Origin: Akkermansia muciniphila
Lineage (GTDB): Bacteria; Verrucomicrobiota; Verrucomicrobiia; Verrucomicrobiales; Akkermansiaceae
Reading direction: 5' to 3'
DNA length: 64,000 nt
Assembly: GCA_945888515.1 (NCBI GenBank)
Contig: CAMDAD010000006.1
Location: 1 to 64,000, forward strand
Both the position numbers and the translations under genes were made by a program. The notes beneath the pieces were generated by a model that was not told the DNA's origin, searched no databases, and saw only the letters and a list, made by a program, of their open reading frames with translations. This document shows, one piece after another, positions 51,082 to 61,354 of this stretch; position 1 is the stretch's first letter, and each line of letters opens with the position of its first letter.

Positions 51082-53337
51082 ATGATCATGAGCTCTCCCA
51101 TCGTTCGCCATTTTATCGCCTCGGTTTCTCTTGCATTGGCGTCCAGTTGTTCTCTCCTCGCGGAGCAGCCGACGGACTACAACGAGGTCGGCAAGCAGGT
51201 TTCCGTCTTGCTGCAAAACACCCATTTTTCTCGGGCCAGCTGGAATAAGGAACTGGGTGCGAAATTTTTGGATACCTATCTGCGCGATCTCGATCCGCGG
51301 CGCATGTATTTTTTGCAATCGGACATCGATCGCTTCCAAAAAGATTACGGCGACAAGCTGCACGACTTGCTGCTACAAAAAAAATCGACACCGGTGGCGG
51401 AAGATATTTACAAAACCTACGTAGCCCGTGCTCAGGAATCATCTGCCTTCATCAACGAGTCTTTGAAAAAAACTTTCGACTTCACGGTCAATGAATCGAT
51501 CGAGCGCAGCCGCAAAAGCTCCCCATGGCCGAAAGACCGCACGGAATGGCAGGCTCTGTGGAACGCATCGGTGAAAGAGGCGATACTCAGCGAAACCTTG
51601 CGCCGCGAGACCGTCTCACGCCTTGCCAAAGAACAAGGAAAAGAGGATCCTCTCGCGAAGGAGAAAAGTCCTGTCGAAAAAGTGCGACTGCGCTACGAGC
51701 GCTTGCTGCACAGCATAACGGAAGCCGACACCGATGACATGGCAAACTACTTTCTCGTAGCCGTGACGAAGACTTTTGATCCTCACACGGAATACATGGG
51801 CTACCGAGAAATCGCCCGTTTCAAAGACAGCATGAAAAACCAACTCGTCGGCATCGGGGCACAGCTGCAGGCGGAGGAAGACGGCGCTACGGTCATCAAA
51901 GGCATCGTCGTCGGTGGTCCTGCCGACAAGCACGGCGAGCTCAAGCTCAACGATCGCATCGTCGGGGTCGATAGCTTGAACACGGGTGATGTGACCGACA
52001 TCATGTTCATGAAAATCGACAAGGTCGTAGATTTGATTCGCGGCAAGGAAGACACGGAGGTGCGTATCAAAGTAGAGCCCGCCGGTGGTGCTCCCGGAGA
52101 AACGAAATTCATCGTCATCACCCGAGGCAAGGTGGAAATGAAAGATGAACAGGCCAGCGCAGAAATCATCGAGAAAAAAGATGAAAAAGGGATCTCGCGA
52201 AAACTCGGTTGGATCACTTTGCCCTCATTTTACATGGACTTTGATAAAAATGAGGCAAGCTGTGCAAAGGATGTCGAAAAACTGCTGCGGCGTCTCATGG
52301 AAGAAAAAATCGACGGTCTCGTCATCGACCTCCGCGGCAATGGTGGCGGGTCGCTGGAAGAAGTGCGCAAGATGACTGGCTTTTTCATCAAACGCGGTCC
52401 AGTGGTTCAGGTGAAGGATGAGATCAGCCAAATCGAGGTGAAGGATTCGGAAGCACGTGAGCCGATTTATCAAGGTCCTCTTGTGGTAATGATCGATAAA
52501 ACCAGCGCCTCCGCCAGCGAGATTCTGGCTGGCGCCCTGCAAGATCATAATCGTGCTGTCATCGTGGGTGACTCTTCCAGTTTCGGCAAAGGCACGGTGC
52601 AGCAACTCATCGATGTGGGTCGCATGATGCCTTATTTCGCGCGCAGCGATCGTGCTGGCACGGTGAAAGTAACGCTGCAGAAATTCTATCGTCCCTCGGG
52701 CGAATCGACACAGCTGCGGGGCGTGAAGTCGGACATCGTGCTGCCCAGCCTGCTCGATGGATTGGAAATCGGCGAAGAGTTTTTGGACAACAAGCTCGAG
52801 TTTGACAAGATCGGCAAGGCCAAAGACCTCAAGCCGCTTGAGCGCAAGGACCTGTTCCTTCCGCGCTTGCAAGAACTGAGTGCCGCGCGCGTCAAGGACA
52901 ACAAGGACATGACCTACATTCTGGAGGACATCGCTGAGATCAAAAAACGGATGGAAGAAAACAAGGATAGCTTGTGCAAGGCCGTGCGTGATAAAGAAAT
53001 CGCTGATTCCGATAGGAAGCGTCAGGCGCGCAACAAAGAACGCCTCGAGCGCTTTGCTGCCATTTCCCAGCAGGACAAGGAAACCATGAAATTTTACAAG
53101 GTGTCTCTGAGCGATGTGAAGGAGAAAAAACCGCTGGTTGCCTATGATCCCTCGGTGGAAGACGAAAAATACATGCGCAAGGCCAAGGACGAAACGGCCG
53201 ACCTTGATGATACTCCGAAATGGCCCAGCGGCTTGGACATGATCAAACGCGAGGGTCTGTCCATTCTCACCGATCTCGCCCTCATGACGGAATCGGCCAA
53301 GGAGGCCGGTATTTTGAAAAAAACGGCTGAGCGCTGA
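51082..53337 (+). CDS. prc: Tail-specific (carboxy-terminal processing) protease Prc
   Basis: About 751 residues from the ATG at 51082; an open frame extends upstream into the MFS gene but is not used, since the signal peptide (SSPIVRHFIASVSLALASSCSLLAEQ) starts here. The order is an N-terminal helical domain (YLRDLDPRRMYFLQSDIDRF), a PDZ domain (IKGIVVGGPADKHGELKLND), and the S41 protease with catalytic Ser in MIDKTSASASEILAGALQDH and Lys in SSFGKGTVQQL. A long C-terminal DUF3340-like region follows. It degrades periplasmic proteins by their C-termini. The next gene shares its last base. Confidence 0.95.
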   Translation: MIMSSPIVRHFIASVSLALASSCSLLAEQPTDYNEVGKQVSVLLQNTHFSRASWNKELGAKFLDTYLRDLDPRRMYFLQSDIDRFQKDYGDKLHDLLLQKKSTPVAEDIYKTYVARAQESSAFINESLKKTFDFTVNESIERSRKSSPWPKDRTEWQALWNASVKEAILSETLRRETVSRLAKEQGKEDPLAKEKSPVEKVRLRYERLLHSITEADTDDMANYFLVAVTKTFDPHTEYMGYREIARFKDSMKNQLVGIGAQLQAEEDGATVIKGIVVGGPADKHGELKLNDRIVGVDSLNTGDVTDIMFMKIDKVVDLIRGKEDTEVRIKVEPAGGAPGETKFIVITRGKVEMKDEQASAEIIEKKDEKGISRKLGWITLPSFYMDFDKNEASCAKDVEKLLRRLMEEKIDGLVIDLRGNGGGSLEEVRKMTGFFIKRGPVVQVKDEISQIEVKDSEAREPIYQGPLVVMIDKTSASASEILAGALQDHNRAVIVGDSSSFGKGTVQQLIDVGRMMPYFARSDRAGTVKVTLQKFYRPSGESTQLRGVKSDIVLPSLLDGLEIGEEFLDNKLEFDKIGKAKDLKPLERKDLFLPRLQELSAARVKDNKDMTYILEDIAEIKKRMEENKDSLCKAVRDKEIADSDRKRQARNKERLERFAAISQQDKETMKFYKVSLSDVKEKKPLVAYDPSVEDEKYMRKAKDETADLDDTPKWPSGLDMIKREGLSILTDLALMTESAKEAGILKKTAER

Positions 53338-54017
53338 TGAGCGACGTCGCATCCAATCTTGCGGGCGTTCATGAACGCATTCATGCGGCCTGCGCGCGCG
53401 CGGGGAGAGACCCTCGCGACGTCACTCTGATTGCCGTGACCAAAAACTTCGGCCCGGATCGTGTGCGCGAGGTGTTCGATGCCGGCCAACTGGATGTGGG
53501 GGAAAACCGTCTGCAGGAAGCGGAGTCAAAAATCCCTCTCCTGCCCTCTTCGATGCGATGGCACTACATTGGACAGCTCCAACGCAACAAAGTCCGCAAA
53601 GTGTTGCCGCTGTTTTCGATGATCCACAGCATTGATTCGCTGCGCCTCGCTGAATACACCAACCAAGTAGCGAAAGAGCTCGGAATGTTTCCGAAAGTTT
53701 TTTTGCAAATCAATCATGCGGAAGAGGAGAGCAAAGCGGGTTTTTCACTGGCGGAATTACACGCGGGCTGGGATACACTCATGGCGCTGGATCGCCTCGA
53801 GATCGTGGGCTTAATGACAGTGCCACCGGCCGTGAATGATGCGGAGGAATCGCGCCCGTGGTTCGCAGCGCTGCGCGATCTGCGCGATGACCTTTCCCGA
53901 TCGATGCCGGCACCGCTGCCTTTTCTGAGCATGGGGATGAGCGGCGATTACGAAGTGGCAATTGAAGAAGGCGCGACTCACGTGAGAGTGGGTTCTGCGA
54001 TTTTCGGCAGTCGCTGA
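53337..54017 (+). CDS. PLP homeostasis protein (YggS/PLPBP)
   Basis: 226 residues with a TIM-barrel fold like the N-domain of alanine racemase. The PLP-binding Lys lies in [18 protein letters not shown], and [27 protein letters not shown], and the end [27 protein letters not shown] are all family hallmarks. It controls pyridoxal phosphate and amino acid balance. It is one base overlapped with prc (TGATG), so translation is coupled. Confidence 0.96.
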   Translation: MSDVASNLAGVHERIHAACARAGRDPRDVTLIAVTKNFGPDRVREVFDAGQLDVGENRLQEAESKIPLLPSSMRWHYIGQLQRNKVRKVLPLFSMIHSIDSLRLAEYTNQVAKELGMFPKVFLQINHAEEESKAGFSLAELHAGWDTLMALDRLEIVGLMTVPPAVNDAEESRPWFAALRDLRDDLSRSMPAPLPFLSMGMSGDYEVAIEEGATHVRVGSAIFGSR

Positions 54018-54064
54018 TTCCCGCAGTTGCCAAAGCGGAATGTCTGGTGCATGGTGATCGCGTC

Positions 54065-54880
54065 ATGTGGACTACCCTTGCCGAATTTGAAGACATCCGC
54101 TACGAAAGCACTGAACAAGGTGCCATCGCCAAAATCACAATCAACCGCCCCGAGGTGCGCAATGCGTTTCGCCCGAAGACGGTAATGGAGCTCCTGCAAG
54201 CCTTCGAAATGGCACACCAGGACCCGCAAGTCGGGGTCATCATCCTCACCGGTGCAGGTGATCTGGCATTTTGCTCCGGTGGCGATCAAAAAGTGCGCGG
54301 ACACGCGGGCTATGTGGGCGATGACGGTGTGCCGCGTCTCAATGTGCTCGATTTGCAGAAAAAAATCCGTTCACTGCCCAAGCCCGTGGTGGCAATGGTG
54401 GCGGGCTACGCCATCGGGGGAGGTCACGTTTTGCACGTGGTATGCGATCTCACGATTGCTGCCGATAACGCCCGTTTCGGTCAGACGGGACCGAAGGTCG
54501 GCTCTTTCGATGGCGGCCTCGGTTCCAGCTACCTCGCACGCATCGTCGGACAAAAAAAAGCACGGGAAATTTGGTATCTATGCCGGCAATACGATGCCCA
54601 GCAAGCGCTCGAAATGGGTCTGGTCAACACCGTGGTGCCGCTCGCGGATTTGGAAAAGGAAACGCTGCAATGGTGCCGGGAAATGCTCGCCCACTCACCT
54701 CTGGCGCTGCGTTGTCTCAAGTCCGCACTGAATGCCGATTGCGACGGCCAGATGGGGCTGTTGGATCTGGCGGGCAATGCGACCTTGCTCTACTACATGA
54801 GCGAAGAAGGTAAGGAGGGCAAACAGGCGTTCCTCGAAAAACGCAAACCAGACTTCAGTAAGTTCCCGCGTGTCCCTTGA
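54065..54880 (+). CDS. menB: 1,4-dihydroxy-2-naphthoyl-CoA synthase (MenB)
   Basis: About 271 residues from the Met at 54065; an earlier Met at 54047 is possible. Crotonase fold with the family blocks [56 protein letters not shown] and [24 protein letters not shown], and the C-terminal [18 protein letters not shown] typical of MenB. It closes the naphthoquinone ring from succinylbenzoyl-CoA. It lies 102 bp upstream of menA and probably shares its transcript. Confidence 0.97.
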   Translation: MWTTLAEFEDIRYESTEQGAIAKITINRPEVRNAFRPKTVMELLQAFEMAHQDPQVGVIILTGAGDLAFCSGGDQKVRGHAGYVGDDGVPRLNVLDLQKKIRSLPKPVVAMVAGYAIGGGHVLHVVCDLTIAADNARFGQTGPKVGSFDGGLGSSYLARIVGQKKAREIWYLCRQYDAQQALEMGLVNTVVPLADLEKETLQWCREMLAHSPLALRCLKSALNADCDGQMGLLDLAGNATLLYYMSEEGKEGKQAFLEKRKPDFSKFPRVP

Positions 54881-54982
54881 TGATGCCGATCGCTGCGCTT
54901 TCAGGCGTAGGACTTGAGGTGAGGCAGTATCAGATTATCTGAGCGCCTCACTCAAACTTTCCGCATTTCAGATTTTCTCACC

Positions 54983-55858
54983 ATGTATTCCTGGATTCTT
55001 GCCGCTCGCCCCAAAACACTTCCTGCCGCCATCGTGCCGGTGTGGGCGGGCTGCGTACTATCGTGGAAGCTGCAAGGCTCATGGAGTCCGTGGTTGGCAT
55101 GCTGCACCTTGATGAGCGCAGTTTGTATTCAGATCGCGACGAATTTTTTCAATGACGGCATCGACGCAGCAAAAGGAGCCGATACCGCCAAACGACAGGG
55201 CCCGACGCGCGTCACCGCCACCGGTTTGATCTCGCGCCGCGCGGTGTTTGCTGCTGCTACTATATTCTTAGTAATAGCACTGGCCTTAGGAGTGGTGCTC
55301 TATGAAGCCGCGGGCTGGCCCATCATCGCCATCGGCCTTCCCTCGCTCTATCTCGCCTATGGCTACACCGGAGGGCCTTTTCCGTTAGCCTATCGGGGTA
55401 TGGGAGAACTGTTTGTGGTGGCGTTTTTCGGCATCATCGCGGTGGGTGGCACCGTGTTGATTCAGACCGGAGAATGGCGCGAGGAGGCGATGCTGCTGGG
55501 GTTCCAAATCGGACTTCTCTCGGCCGTGCTGATTTCCATCAACAACCTGCGCGACCGGGCGGAGGATGCTACGACGGGGAAAAACACCATGGCCGTGCGA
55601 CTGGGAGATCGAGGCGCGCGTTTTCTGATTTGGTTAGAAATCAAAGTCGCAGCATTCTGCGGTTTGCTCTGGCTGAAGCACCAACTGCCATGGCTGGGTT
55701 TGGCGACAATTCCGCTCTGGACCTTGGGCCTGTATTTGTCCTTCTGCGTGTTTACGTCGCCCGCCGACAAAAGCATGAACCGCCTTCTGGCTCTAGCAGG
55801 ACTCATGCTGGTGACATTTGCCCTGTTTTTTCATGCGGCAGCGGTGATAGGGAAATGA
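54983..55858 (+). CDS. menA: 1,4-dihydroxy-2-naphthoate polyprenyltransferase (MenA)
   Basis: 291-residue integral membrane UbiA-superfamily enzyme that adds the prenyl chain in menaquinone synthesis. It begins ILAARPKTLPAAIVPVWAGC, and the two Asp motifs are NFFNDGIDAAKGADTAKRQG and NNLRDRAEDATTGKNTMAVR. About eight hydrophobic helices follow the family pattern. Together with menB, menD and menH in this window, it supports menaquinone as a respiratory quinone. Confidence 0.96.
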   Translation: MYSWILAARPKTLPAAIVPVWAGCVLSWKLQGSWSPWLACCTLMSAVCIQIATNFFNDGIDAAKGADTAKRQGPTRVTATGLISRRAVFAAATIFLVIALALGVVLYEAAGWPIIAIGLPSLYLAYGYTGGPFPLAYRGMGELFVVAFFGIIAVGGTVLIQTGEWREEAMLLGFQIGLLSAVLISINNLRDRAEDATTGKNTMAVRLGDRGARFLIWLEIKVAAFCGLLWLKHQLPWLGLATIPLWTLGLYLSFCVFTSPADKSMNRLLALAGLMLVTFALFFHAAAVIGK

Positions 55859-56103
55859 GTCAGATTGGCATCGTTTTTGGCGGAAAATCAGTGATCTCAG
55901 TGGCAAAATGGTGTGAATCACAGACGAAACCGCTGCCGAAGTGATTTGAGGCATTTTCTCACGATTTCCTCTGCCCGCTCCTACTCGAAAATCGCAAATT
56001 CCCTCATTTTCTCAAAAATTCCGACAAAATCAGCTTGCCAAATTCTCCGCACCGTGCGAACGTGGGGTGCAGAAATTAGTATCTTTATCAACAAACTAAG
56101 GTT

Positions 56104-57861
56104 ATGTTTCCTGATCACGCTCCGTTTTCCGATGCCATTCGCCGCACGATCGAATCCGTTATCACGGGGCTCGATGCTACCCAGCGCGCCTGGCTCTCAG
56201 GCTATCTCGCTGCCGCACCGGCCATCGCCGGCAAGGCACCCGCTGCCACGGTGAAAGCCTTGATACTCTATGGCACGGAGTCGGGTAACTCGGAAAAACT
56301 CGCTGACCGCGCGGCGAAGGAAGCGAAGAAAAAAGGCATCGCTGCCACGGTCAAAAACATGGCCGACATCGTGCCGTCCGATCTCGCCAAACACAAAAAC
56401 CTGCTGGTGCTTGTCTCCACTTGGGGCGATGGCGAACCGCCCGATACCGCCACAAAGTTTTACAAAGAATTCATGGTTTCTGAGCAAACGCTCCCTGACC
56501 TGCGCTTCTCAGTTTGTGCACTCGGAGACACCTCCTACGAGAAATTTTGCCAAACGGGCAAGGACATCGATGCCAAACTAGAAGCGCTCGGCGCGCAACG
56601 CATCACCCCGCGTGTCGATTGCGATGTTGATTACGAAGATGCGTTCACCGACTGGCTCAACGCTACCCTCACAGCCATCGCTCCCACAACCACCGCCGTT
56701 GTCCCCGAGGTGTTTGTCGCTGCCGCTGCACCGAGCGCTTACGGCTTGAAAAACCCTTTCCCTGCCGAGGTTCTGGAAAACATTCTCCTCACGGGGAAAG
56801 GGAGCGCCAAGGAAACCATACACGTCGAACTCTCCCTCGCCGACTCTGGTCTCACTTACGAACCCGGCGATGCCCTCGCCGTGATCCCGACCAACGCCGA
56901 TGATGTCGTCGCCGACCTACTCAAAGCAGCCCAGCTGTCAGGCAACGAGGAGATCGATACAAAAGCCAGTGGCAAAAAATCCATTGCCGAGGCGCTGACG
57001 CACGATCTCGACATCACTGGCCTCTCCCGCTCCGTGCTCACCAAGCTTAACGAGGCAAGTCCCCACCCACAACTTACCGCGCTGTTGGAAGAATCTGCCA
57101 AAGAGCAACTCAAGGACTACCATTACGGCCGTGAAATCATAGATGCCATCCACGACTTCGCGCCGAAAGGACTACCCGCGCAAACCCTCGCTAGCCTGTT
57201 GCGCAAACTTCCGCCTCGCCTCTACTCCATCGCTTCCAGTCCGCTGGCACATCCTGATGAAGTGCACCTGACGGTGGCCGCTGTTCGCTACCATAGTCAT
57301 GGACGTGAGCGCAAGGGTGTCGCTTCCACATTTCTGGCTGATGCCGCTCATACTGGTCAGTCGGTAAAAGTTTACACTCACACCAATAAAAACTTCCGTC
57401 TGCCCGCGAGCGGCGACACGCCCATCATCATGGTCGGGCCAGGAACGGGCATTGCGCCTTTCCGCGCCTTTGTCGAGCACCGCGCCGAGCTGGGACACAG
57501 TGGGAAAAACTGGCTCTTCTTTGGCGATCAGCGCTACCTGTTCGATTTCCTCTACCAACTCGAATGGCAGGAGCATCTCAAAAACGGCACGCTTACGCAC
57601 CTCGATGTCGCCTTCTCCCGCGACCAACCGGAAAAAATTTACGTCCAGCAGCGCATGCGTGAAAAATCGCGTGCGCTCTACAATTGGCTACAAGACGGCG
57701 CTCATTTCTATGTCTGCGGCGATGCCTCGCGCATGGCCAACGACGTCCACGAAGCCCTCATCGCCATTTATCAGGAACACGGCAGCCTCACCCGCGAGTC
57801 CGCCGAGGCCGAACTGGAGGCCCTCAAAAAAGCCAAACGCTATCAGCGTGATGTGTATTGA
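56104..57861 (+). CDS. cysJ: Sulfite reductase flavoprotein subunit (CysJ-like)
   Basis: 585 residues. A short N-terminal helix (GLDATQRAWLSGYLAA) is followed by a flavodoxin domain (ILYGTESGNSEKLADRAAKE, LVSTWGDGEPPDTATKFYKEF, LGDTSYEKFCQTGKDID), an FAD domain with LPPRLYSIASSPLAHPDEVHLTV, and an NADPH-binding domain with IMVGPGTGIAPFRAFVEHR and YVCGDASRMANDVHEAL. It passes electrons from NADPH to the sulfite reductase haemoprotein. It lies 58 bp upstream of cysI. The 245-bp region before it is free of genes. Confidence 0.94.
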   Translation: MFPDHAPFSDAIRRTIESVITGLDATQRAWLSGYLAAAPAIAGKAPAATVKALILYGTESGNSEKLADRAAKEAKKKGIAATVKNMADIVPSDLAKHKNLLVLVSTWGDGEPPDTATKFYKEFMVSEQTLPDLRFSVCALGDTSYEKFCQTGKDIDAKLEALGAQRITPRVDCDVDYEDAFTDWLNATLTAIAPTTTAVVPEVFVAAAAPSAYGLKNPFPAEVLENILLTGKGSAKETIHVELSLADSGLTYEPGDALAVIPTNADDVVADLLKAAQLSGNEEIDTKASGKKSIAEALTHDLDITGLSRSVLTKLNEASPHPQLTALLEESAKEQLKDYHYGREIIDAIHDFAPKGLPAQTLASLLRKLPPRLYSIASSPLAHPDEVHLTVAAVRYHSHGRERKGVASTFLADAAHTGQSVKVYTHTNKNFRLPASGDTPIIMVGPGTGIAPFRAFVEHRAELGHSGKNWLFFGDQRYLFDFLYQLEWQEHLKNGTLTHLDVAFSRDQPEKIYVQQRMREKSRALYNWLQDGAHFYVCGDASRMANDVHEALIAIYQEHGSLTRESAEAELEALKKAKRYQRDVY

Positions 57862-57919
57862 AAAAATCCGACTGATCCAACCAACCAGTCTCATCTGACC
57901 GATCATCCATTTTACTACC

Positions 57920-59629
57920 ATGTCTGAAACCAAACTAGCCGCTAACGAGTATATCAAAATCCGCTCGAACTACCTCCGCGGCACACTTGCCGAGGAGCTT
58001 ACTGATGTTTCCACTGGCGCGATCTCGGAGGACAGCCAGCAACTCATCAAATTCCACGGCTCCTACATGCAGGATGACCGCGACCTTCGCGCGGATCGGC
58101 GCAAGCACCGCTTGGAAAAAGCCTACTCCTTCATGATTCGCATCCGCGTGCCCGGGGGTGTTTCTACACCGGCGCAGTGGCTCGCCACCGATGCGCTCTG
58201 CGAAAAATACGGTAACCACGACTTCAAACTCACCACGCGACAAGCCTTCCAGCTCCACGGTGTGATCAAGTCCAACCTCAAGCGCACCATCCAGGAAATC
58301 AATCAGGCCGCCATGGACACGATCGCAGCCTGCGGCGATGTGAACCGCAACGTGATGTGCAATCCCAACCCTCACCTCTCCCACATCCACGCCGCCGCCT
58401 TGCAAGCCGCTCAAGCCATTTCGGATCATCTCACACCCCGGACCGGCGCTTATCACGAGATCTGGCTGGATGGTGAAAAGGTGGAGACCTCAGAGGAAGA
58501 AGTCGAGCCCATCTACGGCAAGACCTACCTGCCACGGAAATTCAAAATTACCATCGCGATTCCACCCTCGAACGACGTCGATATTTACGCGAATTGCCTT
58601 TCTTTTATTGCTATCGCAGAAAAAGACCAACTGGTTGGTTATAATGTGGCTGTGGGTGGTGGTATGGGCATGACGCACGGTGCGGAAGAGACATTTCCGC
58701 GCATCGCCGATGTGATCGGCTTCTGCACGCCGGAACAAGTGGTGGAAGTCGCGGAGATGGTCGTCAAGGTGCAGCGTGATTTCGGATGTCGCACGGATCG
58801 CAAGCACGCCCGCCTCAAGTACACCGTGCAAGACCACGGGCCGGACTGGTTTTTGCAAAAGCTGAACGAATACCTGGGCTGGAGCTTGCAACCCGTGCGC
58901 GATTTTGTATTTGAAAACAACGGGGATCGCTACGGCTGGGTCACTGATCCGCTAGGGAACTCTCATCTCACTCTGTTCATCGAGGGAGGACGAGTCATTG
59001 ATCGTCCGGGTCAGCCCATGCGAACAGGCCTCAAGGAAATCGCCCAAGTCCACACGGGCGACTTCCGCCTCACTGCCAACCAAAATGTCATCATCGCCAA
59101 TGTCACCCCCGCTCAGCGTCCCGTTATCGAGGCACTGGTGGAGAAATACGGACTCGAAGACGGCAAAAAGCGTAGCGCGCTGCGCCTCAACGCCCTCGCG
59201 TGTGTCGCTCTGCCAACCTGCGCGCTCTCGCTCGCGGAAGCCGAACGCTACCTTCCTGTGCTGATCGATGATCTCGAAAAAGAGATCGAATCCGCGGGCC
59301 TGCGGCACGATGCCATCACCATCCGCATGACAGGTTGTCCGAACGGTTGCGCGCGACCTTACATTGCCGAGATCGGATTTGTCGGTCGTGGTCCCGAGCG
59401 CTACAACGTCTATCTCGGTGGTGGTCACGCTGGACAAAGACTGAGCAAACTCTACAAAGCTGATGTTCCGCAATCGGAAATCCCCGCCCTGCTACGCCCC
59501 GTCATCCAGCGCTACGCCAAAGAGCGGGAGGATGGCGAAAAATTGGGTGATTTCGTGATCCGCGCGGGCATCATCGCCGCCACCGTGCAAGGCGATGATT
59601 TCCACAAGAACATCGTTCCCTGCCCCTAA
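57920..59629 (+). CDS. cysI: Sulfite reductase haemoprotein subunit (CysI-like)
   Basis: 569 residues. The siroheme/[4Fe-4S] ligands sit in CVALPTCALSLAEAERYLP and TGCPNGCARPYIAEIGFVG, the CysI pattern. N-terminal substrate-binding Arg and Lys blocks (SFMIRIRVPGGVSTPAQWLA, TTRQAFQLHGVIK, RNVMCNPNPH) are present. It reduces sulfite to sulfide with six electrons from the flavoprotein. It follows cysJ and precedes cysH, forming an assimilatory sulfate reduction unit that lacks adenylyltransferase and kinase genes in this window. Confidence 0.96.
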   Translation: MSETKLAANEYIKIRSNYLRGTLAEELTDVSTGAISEDSQQLIKFHGSYMQDDRDLRADRRKHRLEKAYSFMIRIRVPGGVSTPAQWLATDALCEKYGNHDFKLTTRQAFQLHGVIKSNLKRTIQEINQAAMDTIAACGDVNRNVMCNPNPHLSHIHAAALQAAQAISDHLTPRTGAYHEIWLDGEKVETSEEEVEPIYGKTYLPRKFKITIAIPPSNDVDIYANCLSFIAIAEKDQLVGYNVAVGGGMGMTHGAEETFPRIADVIGFCTPEQVVEVAEMVVKVQRDFGCRTDRKHARLKYTVQDHGPDWFLQKLNEYLGWSLQPVRDFVFENNGDRYGWVTDPLGNSHLTLFIEGGRVIDRPGQPMRTGLKEIAQVHTGDFRLTANQNVIIANVTPAQRPVIEALVEKYGLEDGKKRSALRLNALACVALPTCALSLAEAERYLPVLIDDLEKEIESAGLRHDAITIRMTGCPNGCARPYIAEIGFVGRGPERYNVYLGGGHAGQRLSKLYKADVPQSEIPALLRPVIQRYAKEREDGEKLGDFVIRAGIIAATVQGDDFHKNIVPCP

Positions 59630-59690
59630 GTCTGGAACCGTCCCCACTCCGGAGTTAAGAGTTTACGCCTTTATCCCCAGAATCCCACCA

Positions 59691-60404
59691 GTGACTACGG
59701 AACTAACAGCCCTCGAGCTCTCCGAAAAGCTTTCCCCGCTGAAAGCTGCGGAGCGCTTGCGTGTGCTGCACCAGGAATTCGGCAACCGCGTCGTGGCGAC
59801 GACCTCCTTCGGTTTGCAAGCTGCCGTGATGCTTCACTTCATCCATCACCACGCACCAGAAGTTCCGGTCATTTTCATCGATACCGGTTATCTCTTTCCT
59901 GAAACCTATCACTACATCGAGACCCTGATGGAAAAGTGGCCGGTGAACCTTCGCACTTTCATGCCTCGGCTCACCGCCGCGCGTCAGGAGGCTCTTTATG
60001 GAAAACTCTGGGAACAGGGCAAGGAGGGCAACGACAAATACGCGCTTATCAACAAAATCGAACCGATGAACCGTGCTCTCAAGGAGATCGGCGCGGATGT
60101 CTGGATCTCTGGGCTACGGCGCAGCCAGAGCTCGACCCGTGTGCACCGGCCTTTTGCCGAGCAACAGAATAAAACTCTCAAGGTATACCCCATCCTCGAT
60201 TGGGCAGATGCTCAAGTCGCCGCCTACATGGCAGCGAACCATATCCCGCCGCACCCGCTGGCGGATCAATACGTTACCATGGGCGACTGGCACAGCACCA
60301 GCGCCGCAGAGCAAGGCGTGGAGGCTGAATACACCCGCTATAACGGCCAAAAATACGAATGCGGCCTGCACGAAGTGTCCCCCAACTCAGACTTCCAAAT
60401 CTGA
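59691..60404 (+). CDS. cysH: Phosphoadenylyl-sulfate reductase (CysH)
   Basis: About 238 residues. The PP-loop-like domain shows TTSFGLQAAVMLHFIHHHAP, FIDTGYLFPETYHYIETLM, ISGLRRSQSSTRVHRPFAEQ and the terminal catalytic Cys in KYECGLHEV. The paired cysteines that bind [4Fe-4S] in APS reductases are absent, which points to a PAPS-specific, thioredoxin- or glutaredoxin-dependent enzyme. The GTG at 59691 is preferred; the in-frame ATG at 59595 would overlap the end of cysI. It is the last gene of the sulfur unit. Confidence 0.93.
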   Translation: MTTELTALELSEKLSPLKAAERLRVLHQEFGNRVVATTSFGLQAAVMLHFIHHHAPEVPVIFIDTGYLFPETYHYIETLMEKWPVNLRTFMPRLTAARQEALYGKLWEQGKEGNDKYALINKIEPMNRALKEIGADVWISGLRRSQSSTRVHRPFAEQQNKTLKVYPILDWADAQVAAYMAANHIPPHPLADQYVTMGDWHSTSAAEQGVEAEYTRYNGQKYECGLHEVSPNSDFQI

Positions 60405-60560
60405 GTCCCTCCCGCGTCATGCACCGGAGATGAGGTCGATCATCACCTCGGCCCCTGCCTTACTTGCCAAATGGCCGCAGTGCTCTGATCCTATCTGAAG
60501 CGTCCCGATACCTGCGCGCGAAGTCCCGGAGAATCAAAGCGCGTATCTGCTACTGCTCAC

Positions 60561-60592
60561 AAAAAATGAGGCCAGACCGAAGTCTGACCTCA
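60561..60592 (-). terminator. Intrinsic terminator of the PEP-CTERM gene
   Basis: TGAGGCCAGAC (60567-60577) pairs with GTCTGACCTCA (60582-60592) with one C/A mismatch and a four-base loop. It is preceded on the plus strand by six A (60561-60566), giving a U-run for minus-strand transcripts that end 35 bp after the PEP-CTERM stop codon. Confidence 0.75.
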
Positions 60593-60626
60593 CTCTCAGA
60601 GAAACCAATCTCAATTCAAACAAAGC

Positions 60627-61298
60627 TTAGTTACGACGACGGCGCAACAGAGCCAGTGCACCAATCGCACCCAACAAGGATGTGCTAGTTTCTGGGATGG
60701 GAGCTGCTGTAGCCCATGATGGGTTTGATGTTGCATCAGTTTGTGTTGTCTGAACACTAGACCCAGTTGTGCCGAAAAGAACACTAGTATTCGAGTTCGT
60801 GAAACGAACAGTTACGTTAGGCAAAGTTGGGTCGTCGGAAGCCAGAAACTGTGCGGTTGATTTAAGAACCAAAAACTCCGTAGACGCGGCAAAGGTGAGT
60901 CCGTTACCAACAAGAATATACATATTCTTGTTCGCAAACGCAGAACCTGAGACAGTGCGAGATGCAGCGTTCATAGTAAAGTAACCCCTTGCAAAAACAG
61001 GAGTCACGCTGTTCACAAAATTTACGCTTCCATCAGCGTTAGGTGAAGTAGCTGTATTCCATGCCACAAAATTGCTTGTAAAGATGCTGGAACTTGTAGC
61101 TCCCGTTAACGAAGCATCGTCAACATTGAAATAACCTACCGACGCAACACCTGCTACACCCGAACGAAATGCAGTGCCAGCTGAATTAGTGATGGCATTG
61201 CTGCTAGCTGGACTACCTTGGTTATTGGTCAGAACATACGTTGCAGCCTGGGAAAAACTCAGTGTGCAAAATAATAGAGACAGTATTTTTGATTTCAT
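60627..61298 (-). CDS. PEP-CTERM sorted secreted protein
   Basis: 223 residues. An N-terminal signal peptide (KILSLLFCTLSFSQAATY) and a C-terminal sorting signal: PIPETSTSLLGAIGALALL and an Arg-rich end (RRRRN). This PEP motif, transmembrane helix and basic tail are used by exosortase-processed proteins, common in Verrucomicrobia. The body is Ser/Thr/Asn-rich and beta-like, with no catalytic motif. It is one of two secreted proteins here on the minus strand. No exosortase gene is in the window. Confidence 0.88.
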   Translation of the reverse strand: MKSKILSLLFCTLSFSQAATYVLTNNQGSPASSNAITNSAGTAFRSGVAGVASVGYFNVDDASLTGATSSSIFTSNFVAWNTATSPNADGSVNFVNSVTPVFARGYFTMNAASRTVSGSAFANKNMYILVGNGLTFAASTEFLVLKSTAQFLASDDPTLPNVTVRFTNSNTSVLFGTTGSSVQTTQTDATSNPSWATAAPIPETSTSLLGAIGALALLRRRRN

Positions 61299-61354
61299 AT
61301 TTTTATTAGTTTTTGTTAATTTTTGTTAATTTAGGACTGTGAAAATAATTACTT